Part shown: positions 52,493-60,323 of the stretch, in pieces
Position numbering within the stretch: position 1 is the stretch's first letter
Layout: the number at the start of each line of letters is the position of its first letter
Assembly: GCF_005280585.1 (NCBI RefSeq)
Contig: NZ_SZVO01000004.1
Location: 1 to 64,000 of the forward strand
Length of the DNA: 64,000 bases
Origin: Dyadobacter frigoris
GTDB lineage: Bacteria > Bacteroidota > Bacteroidia > Cytophagales > Spirosomataceae
Direction: 5' to 3'
Position numbers and translations under genes: made by a program
The notes under the pieces: model-generated
What the model saw: only the letters and a program-made list of their open reading frames with translations
The model's database searches: none
Told to the model about the DNA's origin: nothing

Positions 52493-53307
52493 ACTTGTTG
52501 AATCTCACCTCAAACAAGTTTTATGAAAACGAATTTCACAGAAATGACTGACTCCCAATGGCAATTTGTAGAAAAAATAATTGACAACAAAAGGGCAAGG
52601 CAACATTCTTTAAGAACCATTGTAAACTCTATTTTTTGGCTTGTTGAAACCGGAGCTCAATGGCGTAATATGGAAAGTAAATACCCTGCCTGGCAGACAG
52701 TTTACTATCATTTTCGGCAGTTCAAACTTCGTGGAATCTGGACTCAATTACTTGAAAGTATAGCTATTAAAGAACGAGAAAGACAGGAAAAAGACCAAAC
52801 CCCAAGCCTACTAGCAATTGATAGTCAAAGTGTTAAGAAAATGCAGTTTATTAATTTAGATTCTGGTATTGACGGCAATAAAAAGATTAATGGACGTAAA
52901 AGAACTATCCTTGTTGATACAATCGGAATTCCATGGTCAATCAAGGTTACATCTGCTAATATCTCTGATAATCAGGCAGGTATCCAAGCACTTGAACAAC
53001 TGAAAGGAAAGGTGCCGCGTTTGCAAAAGATTACTGCTGATAACGGTTATAAAACTACATTTGTTGAACACATAAAAAATAACTTCGAATGGGAAGTAGA
53101 AATTGCACAAAAACCAGAATCTGCACAAGGGTTTGTCCCACAAAAGAATCGATGGCAAGTCGAAAGGTCATTTGGGTGGCTCAATTTTAAGCGTAGACTC
53201 TTCAGAGATGTTGAAAAAACGATAGAATCTTCTGAATCGATTCTTGAAATTGCTTATTTATCAATCTTTTTGAACAGAATCACAAAAGAAGTTTCCAAAA
53301 CATAATC
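52445..53307 (+). mobile_element. IS5-family (IS1031-like) insertion sequence, 863 bp
   Basis: Ends are GAGTATGTTTTGAA at 52445 and, read inward from 53307, GATTATGTTTTGGAA: imperfect terminal inverted repeats with one difference in the first 12 bases. It is flanked by the 3-bp direct repeat TTA (52442-52444 and 53308-53310), matching the TNA target of IS1031-type elements. Removing the element and one TTA restores a continuous oxidoreductase frame (PAETLEIFKFINAAQ). One intact transposase gene fills it. A stem with arms AAACTTGTT and AACAAGTTT lies just before the transposase ATG (about 52491-52519). Confidence 0.88.
52523..53305 (+). CDS. IS5-family transposase (DUF4096 + DDE domain)
   Basis: 260 residues, intact. 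The N-terminal DUF4096 part (MTDSQWQFVEKIIDNKRARQ, WLVETGAQWRNM, WQTVYYHFRQFKLRGIW) is followed by the DDE catalytic domain: LLAIDSQSVKK (first Asp), TADNGYKTTFVEHIKNNF (second Asp) and QKNRWQVERSFGWLNFKRRL (Glu). The stop codon lies within the right inverted repeat. AT-rich codon use (many AAA, ATT) differs from neighbouring genes, consistent with arrival from elsewhere. Confidence 0.93.
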   Translation: MKTNFTEMTDSQWQFVEKIIDNKRARQHSLRTIVNSIFWLVETGAQWRNMESKYPAWQTVYYHFRQFKLRGIWTQLLESIAIKERERQEKDQTPSLLAIDSQSVKKMQFINLDSGIDGNKKINGRKRTILVDTIGIPWSIKVTSANISDNQAGIQALEQLKGKVPRLQKITADNGYKTTFVEHIKNNFEWEVEIAQKPESAQGFVPQKNRWQVERSFGWLNFKRRLFRDVEKTIESSESILEIAYLSIFLNRITKEVSKT

Positions 53308-53385
53308 TTAGAGATCTTTAAATTTATTAATGCCGCCCAGGAAAGTAAAAAGCGCAAGGGTGCTGTGGTTGAAATGGCTTACTGA
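53308..53385 (+). pseudogene. severed 3' end of the Gfo/Idh/MocA oxidoreductase gene
   Basis: Directly after the insertion element the original frame resumes: LEIFKFINAAQESKKRKGAV and VEMAY before TGA 53383-53385. This is the standard C-terminus of exported Gfo/Idh/MocA proteins (E-x-x-K-F-x-x-A-A-Q-E-S-K). The first three bases (TTA) are the target duplication. No mutations are visible, so the insertion looks recent. Confidence 0.9.
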
Positions 53386-53466
53386 TCTGTGGCAGTGAGG
53401 AACTAGACTTGCCGAATAAAACAAACGCCGTATTAAATGTAACAGACGAATTAATTGCAAAAATAA

Positions 53467-53518
53467 GTATACATAAAATTATTAATTTTGTATACATAAA
53501 TAATTGCTATTATATTTG
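53467..53518 (+). promoter_or_regulatory. promoter with two GTATAC operator-like sites (Nramp-like operon)
   Basis: GTATACATAA occurs twice (GTATAC at 53467-53472 and 53490-53495, 23 bp apart). The second overlaps a -33 element TTTG (53487-53490), and 20 nt later comes TATATTTG (53511-53518), a full -7 match. A third copy, the perfect palindrome TTGTATACAA, is at 57891. The arrangement suits repression by the GntR/FCD protein encoded at 57078; the pairing is inferred. Confidence 0.65.
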
Positions 53519-53546
53519 CTTCTGTACTTTAATTCAAAACCGGCGT

Positions 53547-54779
53547 TTGAAAAATCTTAAATTACCTCTGTATCGTTGGCTTGGCTCATTGGGCCCGGGC
53601 ATCATCACAGCTGCTCTGGTATTTGGTCCGAGCAAACTGACCATCACCTCGAAACTGGGTGCCTTATATGGGTATTCCTTATTGTGGATCGTGGTGGTGG
53701 CTATCTTTTTTATGGCCATTTTTACATCGATGGCTACCCGCATTGGTGTTGCTACCGAGCAGTCGTTACTTGGTTCGGTAAAACAAAAATGGGGTAAGTG
53801 GGCCTCTTTGTTAATGGGCGGTGGCGTTTTCCTGGTAACCACTTCTTTTCAGGCTGGGAATTCCATCGGAGTTGGTATAGCTATCGGTGAATTATACCAT
53901 ACATCTGCTGTGCCCTGGATTATCGTCTTTAATCTAATTGGGATAAGCCTTCTCTTTTTCAGAAGCTTCTATCCGGTTTTGGAAAAGATCATGATTGCCT
54001 TGATTTTTATCATGTTAATTTCCTTTGTAACCACATTTTTCTGGGCCAAGCCGGATTTCTCCCAAATTGCCAAAGGTTTTACCACTCCGGCAATCCCTGA
54101 AGGCTCTCAGCTTCTGATTATTGCATTTGTGGCGTCATGTTTTTCAATTGTAGGGGCATTGTATCAGTCGTACCTTATCCAGGAGCGTATCCGTATTCGC
54201 CCCGAAATCAAAAACGAGAAAACAGACAGCGTCACAGGTATTGTGCTTTTGGGCGTGATGTGTAGTATTGTTATCATTTGCGCGGCTGCGATTTTGCATC
54301 CAAAGGGTATCTCTGTCAATTCGGCGACGGATATGGCCAAAGCGCTCGAACCCATTTTTGGGAGCGGTGCGTCAACGCTTTTTCTAATCGGGTTGTTTGG
54401 TGCTGCATTCTCATCTCTTATTGGTAATGCTTCGGTGGGCGGCACATTACTGGGAGACGCTCTGGGCTATGGCAGTTCATTCAATGTCAAGGCGGTTCGC
54501 TTCCTGGTGGCGACCGTGATGATCGTCGGTGCTTCTATCGCAATTAAGTTTGGAAAACTTCCTCTCGAACTGATCGTCTTTGCTCAGAGTGTCACCATTT
54601 TTATCGTTCCTTTTATTGGTACGGCACTATATTTTGTTGCCAATGATGCAAAAATCATGGGCGTCAGAGTGAACGGTATTTTCGTTAAAATTTTCGCCGG
54701 AATCGGCCTGCTCCTGATTTTCGTCCTTGCCCTTGTCAATTTTAAAGAACTATTTTTTAATAATCCCCTTTTCAAATAA
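53547..54779 (+). CDS. Nramp-fold transporter lacking the metal-binding motifs
   Basis: Eleven-helix inner-membrane protein, 410 residues from TTG 53547 (KNLKLPLYRWLGSLGPGIIT). The frame is open back to 53409 but this crosses the promoter, so the later TTG is chosen; there is no ATG. Family features include LGPGIITAALVF in helix 1. However, the helix 1 metal motif DPGN is replaced by GPSK, and the helix 6 MPH motif is replaced by VGA before LYQSYLIQERI. Metal transport by the usual site is therefore doubtful. Its neighbours suggest it may import an organic acid or sugar derivative; this is inference. It is followed by the epimerase with a 1-nt gap. Confidence 0.78.
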   Translation: MKNLKLPLYRWLGSLGPGIITAALVFGPSKLTITSKLGALYGYSLLWIVVVAIFFMAIFTSMATRIGVATEQSLLGSVKQKWGKWASLLMGGGVFLVTTSFQAGNSIGVGIAIGELYHTSAVPWIIVFNLIGISLLFFRSFYPVLEKIMIALIFIMLISFVTTFFWAKPDFSQIAKGFTTPAIPEGSQLLIIAFVASCFSIVGALYQSYLIQERIRIRPEIKNEKTDSVTGIVLLGVMCSIVIICAAAILHPKGISVNSATDMAKALEPIFGSGASTLFLIGLFGAAFSSLIGNASVGGTLLGDALGYGSSFNVKAVRFLVATVMIVGASIAIKFGKLPLELIVFAQSVTIFIVPFIGTALYFVANDAKIMGVRVNGIFVKIFAGIGLLLIFVLALVNFKELFFNNPLFK

Positions 54780-54780
54780 C

Positions 54781-55797
54781 ATGATATCGCAGATCTTATT
54801 GGAAGAAAAGTACCTTAAACCATCCGAAGCCCTTGTCAGTGACCTCGCGAAATTAGAAGGCGATATTCTGATCCTTGGTGCTGGTGGGAAAATAGGACCA
54901 AGTATTGCAAAGCTAACAAAGCTGGCCGTCACCAAAGCCGGGCTGGACAAAAGGGTGATCGGTGTATCCAGATTTACCGAAGAAGGCCTGGCCGAGCAAC
55001 TTCGGAGTGCAGGTATTGAAACAATATCGGCCGATATTATGAACGACAGGGAGCTCCAGGCTTTGCCCGATGTAAAAAATGTTCTCTACCTGGTCGGGAC
55101 CAAATTTGGTACGTCTAATAATGAGCCCAACACCTGGGCGATGAATGCCTATTTACCTGGAAGGGTTGCGGAAAAATTTAAGCATTCCCGGATCGTGGTC
55201 TATTCCACGGGTAATGTGTATCCTTTTTCTTCGTTGGTTTCCGGGGGAGCTACGGAGGATATTGCTCCGGGGCCAGTCGGTGAATATGGGCAATCATGCC
55301 TCGGAAGAGAGCGGATATTCCAGTATTTTTCCGCACTGCATAATACACCGCTGCTGATCTACAGGCTGAACTACGCCATTGATTTCCGGTATGGTGTGTT
55401 ATTGGAAGTAGCGAAATCAGTTTTGGACAACAAGCCGATCGACCTCAGTACCGGGCATGTGAATGTGATCTGGCAGGGTGATGCCAACGAGATAGCTATT
55501 CGCTCGCTGCTGCATTGCGAAGCTCCCTCAAAACTTCTGAATGTAACAGGGCCGGAAACTGTGTCACTTCGCTGGCTGGCCAATGAATTTGGGAAATTAT
55601 TGGGTAAAACACCCGAATTTGTGAACGATGAGCAATCTTCGGCATTGCTAAGTAACGCTGCGGAATCATTCCGACTTTTCGGATATCCGAAGGTAACCCT
55701 CAGAGAGATGATCGAAATTACAGCTCTTTGGCTTTTGGGTGGCGGAGAGACAATTAATAAACCGACGCATTTTCAGGAACGGAAAGGACAATTTTAA
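54781..55797 (+). CDS. NAD-dependent epimerase/dehydratase (extended SDR)
   Basis: 338 residues from ATG 54781, one base after the transporter stop. The Rossmann motif is DILILGAGGKIGPSIAKLTK (GxxGxxG form GAGGKIG, about 48-54). The catalytic Ser/Tyr region VVYSTGNVYPFSSL precedes VGEYGQSCLGRERIF, in which the usual YxxxK is represented by YGQSCLGRE, with Lys replaced by Arg. The C-terminal substrate domain ends MIEITALWLLGGGE. Its stop overlaps the DapA-like gene by one base. Likely cytoplasmic sugar oxidation, reduction or epimerisation. Confidence 0.85.
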   Translation: MISQILLEEKYLKPSEALVSDLAKLEGDILILGAGGKIGPSIAKLTKLAVTKAGLDKRVIGVSRFTEEGLAEQLRSAGIETISADIMNDRELQALPDVKNVLYLVGTKFGTSNNEPNTWAMNAYLPGRVAEKFKHSRIVVYSTGNVYPFSSLVSGGATEDIAPGPVGEYGQSCLGRERIFQYFSALHNTPLLIYRLNYAIDFRYGVLLEVAKSVLDNKPIDLSTGHVNVIWQGDANEIAIRSLLHCEAPSKLLNVTGPETVSLRWLANEFGKLLGKTPEFVNDEQSSALLSNAAESFRLFGYPKVTLREMIEITALWLLGGGETINKPTHFQERKGQF

Positions 55798-56888
55798 TGA
55801 TGAAAAATAATTTGTTAAAAACTGATATCCAGTCTTTTTTACAGAAGGGGACGGTTATTCCAGCTCACCCACTGGCGTTAAACGCAGATCTTAAATTTGA
55901 CGAGAACCGGCATCGTGCATTGACCCGATATTATATAGCGAGTGGTGTTGGCGGTATCGCCATTGGTGTTCACACCACCCAGTTTGAGATACGTGATCCG
56001 GATGTGAATCTTTATGAAACCGTACTGCGTGTGACGGCTGATGAAATAGGTGAAGCTGATATGCCAGGAGCTTTTATCAAGGTTGCAGGGGTTTGCGGGC
56101 TGACAACCCAGGCCGTAAATGAAGCCACGCTTGCGCGCAAATATGGTTACGATCTTGGGTTGGTGAGTATGGCTGCTTTAAACCACCTTTCCGAGGAGCA
56201 GGTTATCGAACACATCCGTATCGTCTCAGAGACTATTCCGGTTTTCGGGTTTTATCTGCAGACAGCGATAGGAGGGCGAAAATTCAGTTTTGATTTCTGG
56301 AAACAATTTGCAGAAATACCTTATGTTATGGCTATTAAAATTGCTTCCTTTAATCGCTATCAGACGCTGGATGTCGTCCGTGCAGTTTGTTCTTCCGGCA
56401 GAAGAAACGAGATAGCACTCTATACCGGCAACGATGATAACATCGTGGCTGATTTGCTTACGCCCTATCGCTTCATGGTGGATGGAAATTGGATTGAAAA
56501 AAGATTTGTCGGAGGATTGTTAGGCCATTGGGCGGTGTGGACCAGTAAGGCGGTAGGCCTCTTCGGACAAATTCGGGAGTGTCTTCAAAACGATTACCAA
56601 GGTATTGAAGAACTGCTTGCTAAAAACATTGAAGTGACTGACATGAACGCTGCCATATTCGATCCTGGTCATGGATTTCATGGTTGCATTGCCGGCATCC
56701 ATGAGGTGTTGCGAAGGCAGGGTTTTTTAGAGGGGACATGGTGTCTGAATCCTACTGAGGGGCTATCCGCCGGGCAGGCGGAGGAAATAGACCGGGTGGT
56801 TGCCGCCTATCCTGATCTTGTAGATGATAAATTTGCCAGCAGTTTCATGCCGGGCGGAGCAGGCGGGATTCGTCATTTTACATCGTGA
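55797..56888 (+). CDS. DapA-like (DHDPS/NAL family) aldolase or dehydratase
   Basis: 363 residues from ATG 55797, overlapping the preceding TAA by one base. TIM-barrel class I lyase: the Schiff-base Lys is in VMAIKIASFNRY (about 181) and the catalytic Tyr in VFGFYLQTAIGG (about 153), both at the spacing of the family. It carries about 60 more residues than DapA, mostly at the C-terminus. Neighbours (epimerase, oxidoreductases, GntR) fit a keto-deoxy sugar acid lyase or dehydratase; lysine synthesis is unlikely. Confidence 0.87.
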   Translation: MMKNNLLKTDIQSFLQKGTVIPAHPLALNADLKFDENRHRALTRYYIASGVGGIAIGVHTTQFEIRDPDVNLYETVLRVTADEIGEADMPGAFIKVAGVCGLTTQAVNEATLARKYGYDLGLVSMAALNHLSEEQVIEHIRIVSETIPVFGFYLQTAIGGRKFSFDFWKQFAEIPYVMAIKIASFNRYQTLDVVRAVCSSGRRNEIALYTGNDDNIVADLLTPYRFMVDGNWIEKRFVGGLLGHWAVWTSKAVGLFGQIRECLQNDYQGIEELLAKNIEVTDMNAAIFDPGHGFHGCIAGIHEVLRRQGFLEGTWCLNPTEGLSAGQAEEIDRVVAAYPDLVDDKFASSFMPGGAGGIRHFTS

Positions 56889-57021
56889 AATTTCCCGGAA
56901 AATGACTCGATCGGCCATTTGAAAGCATTGATTACACTTTGTTCTGGAACCATCAGGATAATCCTTGTATCGGCTGTGATTCTCCGATATTTTTCGTTTA
57001 TTTTTATTGCATCAAAATTTC

Positions 57022-57029
57022 TAACTTTG
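57022..57029 (+). promoter_or_regulatory. -7 box upstream of gntR-type gene
   Basis: TAACTTTG, a full TANNTTTG match, 48 nt before the ATG of the GntR gene. It shows that the regulator has its own promoter and is not only read from the aldolase operon. Confidence 0.5.
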
Positions 57030-57077
57030 ATGTTTAATAATTATTACGAAAAGAGTTCTATTTAGTTTACATTGATT

Positions 57078-57713
57078 ATGAAAGAAGATTCGCTAGCCAG
57101 CAAGGCATATAACGAATTAAGGAGAAAAATTCTTTCCAATCAGCTGGTGTCAGGTTCGAGGTTAAAAGAGGATACATGGGCTCAGAAGATGGAAGTTAGT
57201 CGTATCACTGTGAGGGAAGCACTCACGAGGCTAATGGGTGAGGGGCTCATTGTGTTTGGTGAAAAGGGCGGTTTTTTTGTGAAATCTTTAAACGCGGATG
57301 ATATAAAGGAGATCAGGCAGCTGAGGGAAGTACTGGAACTGGGTGCGCTCAGGCTTGCTTTTCAAAGTATTGACAAAGAGAAGATAAAAAAGCTCGAAGA
57401 GATTTGTGATGATTTTTCCGCGATGGTTCGCGGGGGTTATTTTGGCGGCGCTTGCGAGGCCGATGTGAAGTTTCACGAAATGCTTATCGATTGTTCCAAA
57501 AATGAAAAATTAAAAGAGCTTTACCGCACAAGCAATATCCCGTTATTTCACCAGAAGCTTGGCCAGACTCAGACGCACATGGATGATTATGAACTAACGG
57601 ATGCCGAGCACAGGCAAATCGTTGAGGCGCTGAAAAGCAATGACCTCCCCAGCGCAGAAGAAGCTCTTTCCAGGCATTTGATCAGAGGTGAGCACGCTTC
57701 GATTAATTTTTGA
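57078..57713 (+). CDS. GntR-family regulator, FCD (FadR-like) type
   Basis: 211 residues from ATG 57078. The N-terminal winged HTH has SLASKAYNELRRKILSNQLV then MEVSRITVREALTRLMGEGL, the recognition helix. The all-helical FCD effector domain (about 80-205) keeps the metal-binding pattern with D (EADVKFHEMLID), then H in LSRHL; such domains bind carboxylic acids and sugar acids. It probably represses the preceding operon through GTATAC sites and responds to a pathway intermediate. Confidence 0.9.
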   Translation: MKEDSLASKAYNELRRKILSNQLVSGSRLKEDTWAQKMEVSRITVREALTRLMGEGLIVFGEKGGFFVKSLNADDIKEIRQLREVLELGALRLAFQSIDKEKIKKLEEICDDFSAMVRGGYFGGACEADVKFHEMLIDCSKNEKLKELYRTSNIPLFHQKLGQTQTHMDDYELTDAEHRQIVEALKSNDLPSAEEALSRHLIRGEHASINF

Positions 57714-57732
57714 GCGTGCTTTTGTTTTTTTT
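57691..57732 (+). terminator. Rho-independent terminator overlapping the end of the gntR gene
   Basis: Arms AGCACGCT (57691-57698, inside the last codons) and AGCGTGCT (57713-57720), followed by TTTGTTTTTTTT. A second, weaker stem ATCCCC/GGGGAT at 57754-57772 follows. Confidence 0.85.
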
Positions 57733-58070
57733 CTTGAGTAAGTGGTTGCCCTTATCCCCTGTAATTGGGGATGAGGCTTTTTATATTTGCCGAGTATTCA
57801 ACAAATTTTATTTTTTATTCTCGTTAATTAATTTATATGTTAGTTTTGTATCCTAATTTTTAATATAATTGCATATAAAAACAATATTTTTTGTATACAA
57901 TTATTAGGGTGCCGTTTTTATTTTGATTTTATCGGGTACGTACCCGAAACGGTAATGAATCTCGGACGATGAGCGTTATTCAGGATCCAAATGAAGAGAA
58001 TGTACTTACCGAATTGTATGATTAGTGGCAATTGTTTTAATCACGAAATAACGGGCTTCATCCGGATGAT
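57733..58070 (+). promoter_or_regulatory. regulatory spacer before thuA with two palindromes
   Basis: This gene-free stretch holds TATATTTG (57782-57789, a -7 match), TTGTATACAA (57891-57900, perfect palindrome of the GTATAC type) and TCGGGTACGTACCCGA (57932-57947, perfect 16-bp palindrome). The leader would be long if transcription starts after 57789. No RNA gene or open frame was recognised. Confidence 0.55.
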
Positions 58071-58898
58071 ATGGCTGGGAAGAAAAAACTTAGGACGTTT
58101 GCAATATGTGGCCTCAGCGGTATTTGTATACTTGGCTTATTATTGATGTCCACGTGCGGTTTCGCCTTGAATCCGGGATATGAGAACACCGACTGTGCCA
58201 AAGTTAAGCCTCACATCGTTTTTTTGGTCAATCAGGATTCTCTGAACTATGAGGCCCATAAAACCATTCCGGTCTTCGCAAAGGAACTTAGGGATACAAA
58301 GAAATATAAAGTTACCGTGATTTTGGGGAATGGTAAGAATACTGCATTTCATTTTCCCGGTCTTGAAGTTATTTCCGGGGCTGATCTATTGGTCATATTC
58401 GCGAGACGAGTCGCCCTGTCACATCATCAGATGGCCATTGTTAAGCGTTATTTTAAAGAGGGAAAACCCCTTGTTGCCATACGCACAGCCAATCATGCAT
58501 TCTCTGTGAGGGAAAAGTTGTCCGAAGGTTTCGAATCCTGGGATGGGTTCGTGCCGGAAATATTAGGTTGTCAAAACCGTGGATATGGCCCGGTGAATAT
58601 CGGAATAGACGTAGCAGTACAGGGGAGTCCTCATCCTGTATTGAGTAATCTCTATGGATTGAAATTTCACAGTGAGGGCAATTTATATCGGGTGGCACCC
58701 TTACTGGATGATCTGGCAACCGTGCTTTTAAAAGGTAATTCAGGAAGTGAAACCGAGCCCGTCGCCTGGTTGCGATTTTCAGGAAAGAGTCGTGTGTTTT
58801 ACACTTCATTAGGTTATCCGACGGATTTTAAAAGCTCATTTTTCAAAAACCTTCTGGTCAATGGAATTGATTGGGCAATGGAAAAAGAAAAGCTGTAA
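58071..58898 (+). CDS. ThuA-like (trehalose-utilisation family) exported protein
   Basis: 275 residues with an N-terminal membrane or signal segment (about 10-28). The flavodoxin-like ThuA domain shows KVTVILGNGKNTAFHFPGLE, ADLLVIFARRVALSHHQMAI, YFKEGKPLVAIRTANHAFSV and SRVFYTSLGYPTDF. ThuA-type domains are class I glutamine-amidotransferase-like and common in Bacteroidota sugar loci, but their reaction is unclear. It starts a run with the aminotransferase and amidohydrolase (37-nt and 2-nt gaps). Confidence 0.87.
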   Translation: MAGKKKLRTFAICGLSGICILGLLLMSTCGFALNPGYENTDCAKVKPHIVFLVNQDSLNYEAHKTIPVFAKELRDTKKYKVTVILGNGKNTAFHFPGLEVISGADLLVIFARRVALSHHQMAIVKRYFKEGKPLVAIRTANHAFSVREKLSEGFESWDGFVPEILGCQNRGYGPVNIGIDVAVQGSPHPVLSNLYGLKFHSEGNLYRVAPLLDDLATVLLKGNSGSETEPVAWLRFSGKSRVFYTSLGYPTDFKSSFFKNLLVNGIDWAMEKEKL

Positions 58899-58935
58899 TT
58901 AGATATCATACTACCTCATTTGTTAAGCATATTTC

Positions 58936-60321
58936 ATGAAACAATTCAAACTTTATTCGAGGCGTGAGTTTATAAAAAAGAATTCGGTGATCGGGATGGG
59001 TGCTGTTCTGGCGACCGGGGCCGTACAACCTCTCATTGCGCTCGGTTCGAATGGTGTGCAAGCGCCGGCCATACTGGGTGGGACAGCGGCCTGGAATGTG
59101 ACTAAATGGCCTAAATGGCCGATTTGGGACCCTGAAACGGATGAAAAGCTTGTTTTGGAAGTGCTGAGAAGCGGCGTCTGGTCACGATCAAAAATGGTTA
59201 CACAATTTGAAAAAGAATGGGCAAATGCAGTAGGAGCGAAGCGTTCTCTGGCCGTTGTAAATGGTACCAATGCACTGGTAGTTGCCACTAATCAGCTTGG
59301 CATCCATGGAGGAGACGAAGTTCTGGTTCCTCCGTACACTTTTATTTCTACGGTATCTTCAATTCTGTCCAATGGAGCCATGCCCGTTTTTGTTGATATC
59401 GATCCGGAAACATTCCAGATGGATCCTGCCAAAATAGAGGCAAAAATCACAAACCGGACAAAGGCCATCATGGTTGTTCATATTCTGGGACTGCCTTCTG
59501 ATCTTGTTTCGATTATGGAAATTGCCAAAAAACACAATCTCATTGTGATTGAAGATGCCTGTCAGGCGCATCTTGCCGAAGTTAATAACCAAAAAGTGGG
59601 CACGTTTGGGCATGCCGGTTGTTTTAGTTTTCAGAATTCCAAAAACCTGCCTATCGGGGAGGGCGGTGCTATTGTGAGCAACGATGAAAAGTTTATGGAC
59701 CGCTGTTATTCCTATCATAATCTGGGCACGCCGCATGGAACTGCCATAGGCTCAGTTTCTGACGGAAGTATTATGCAAAGCACGAAGGTCAGGATGACGG
59801 AATATCAGGCGGCCATCGGTATAGCCCAATTGAAACGACTCGACAGTGAAACAACTACAAGGAACCTGAATGCGGAGTATCTCAAATCTCAGATCAAAGA
59901 TATTCCGGGTATTTTACCATACAGGGTTTATGAAAGCGTTACCCGGGGTGCTTTTCATTTGTTTGCTTTCCGGTATCATAAAGAGCACTTCAAAGGGCTT
60001 TCACGGGATCAATTTCTGAACGCATTAAGCGCTGAAGGTCTTCCGTGTTCAAGTGGCTATACACCGCTGAATACGCAGCCCTTTTTGCATGAAACATTCA
60101 AATCAGCGAATTATCAGAAGATGTATCCGAAAAGTGCACTGGATATCAATCAGTACAATGAAAACAACAAGTGTCCTTTAAATGACAAGTTGTGCAACGA
60201 GGAAGCGGTTTGGTTTACTCAGAACGTTCTTTTAGGTACCAGAGATGATATGAAGTCCATAGCGAATGCGATTGAAAAAATTGCTAAAAACGCCGAGCAG
60301 ATTAAAAAGTTAAACCCTTGA
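58936..60321 (+). CDS. DegT/DnrJ/EryC1/StrS-type PLP aminotransferase with a twin-arginine signal
   Basis: 461 residues. The N-terminus is SRREFIKKNSVIGMGAVLAT then GAVQPLIALGS, a Tat signal, which would export this PLP enzyme. The aminotransferase domain has AVVNGTNALVVATNQLGIHG, VEDACQ-type IEDACQAHLAEVN, and the cofactor Lys in FSFQNSKNLPIGEGGAIVSN. Most family members make amino-sugars in the cytoplasm. An exported version in a catabolic locus is uncommon and may act on oxidised sugars in the periplasm. The next gene's ATG lies 2 nt after this stop. Confidence 0.88.
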   Translation: MKQFKLYSRREFIKKNSVIGMGAVLATGAVQPLIALGSNGVQAPAILGGTAAWNVTKWPKWPIWDPETDEKLVLEVLRSGVWSRSKMVTQFEKEWANAVGAKRSLAVVNGTNALVVATNQLGIHGGDEVLVPPYTFISTVSSILSNGAMPVFVDIDPETFQMDPAKIEAKITNRTKAIMVVHILGLPSDLVSIMEIAKKHNLIVIEDACQAHLAEVNNQKVGTFGHAGCFSFQNSKNLPIGEGGAIVSNDEKFMDRCYSYHNLGTPHGTAIGSVSDGSIMQSTKVRMTEYQAAIGIAQLKRLDSETTTRNLNAEYLKSQIKDIPGILPYRVYESVTRGAFHLFAFRYHKEHFKGLSRDQFLNALSAEGLPCSSGYTPLNTQPFLHETFKSANYQKMYPKSALDINQYNENNKCPLNDKLCNEEAVWFTQNVLLGTRDDMKSIANAIEKIAKNAEQIKKLNP

Positions 60322-60323
60322 TC

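Noticed and set aside
53409..53546. N-terminal extension of the Nramp-like protein from TTG 53409
   Set aside because: It crosses the GTATAC sites and a TTTG-N20-TATATTTG promoter and encodes a sequence unlike the family; the TTG at 53547 fits both promoter and family length.
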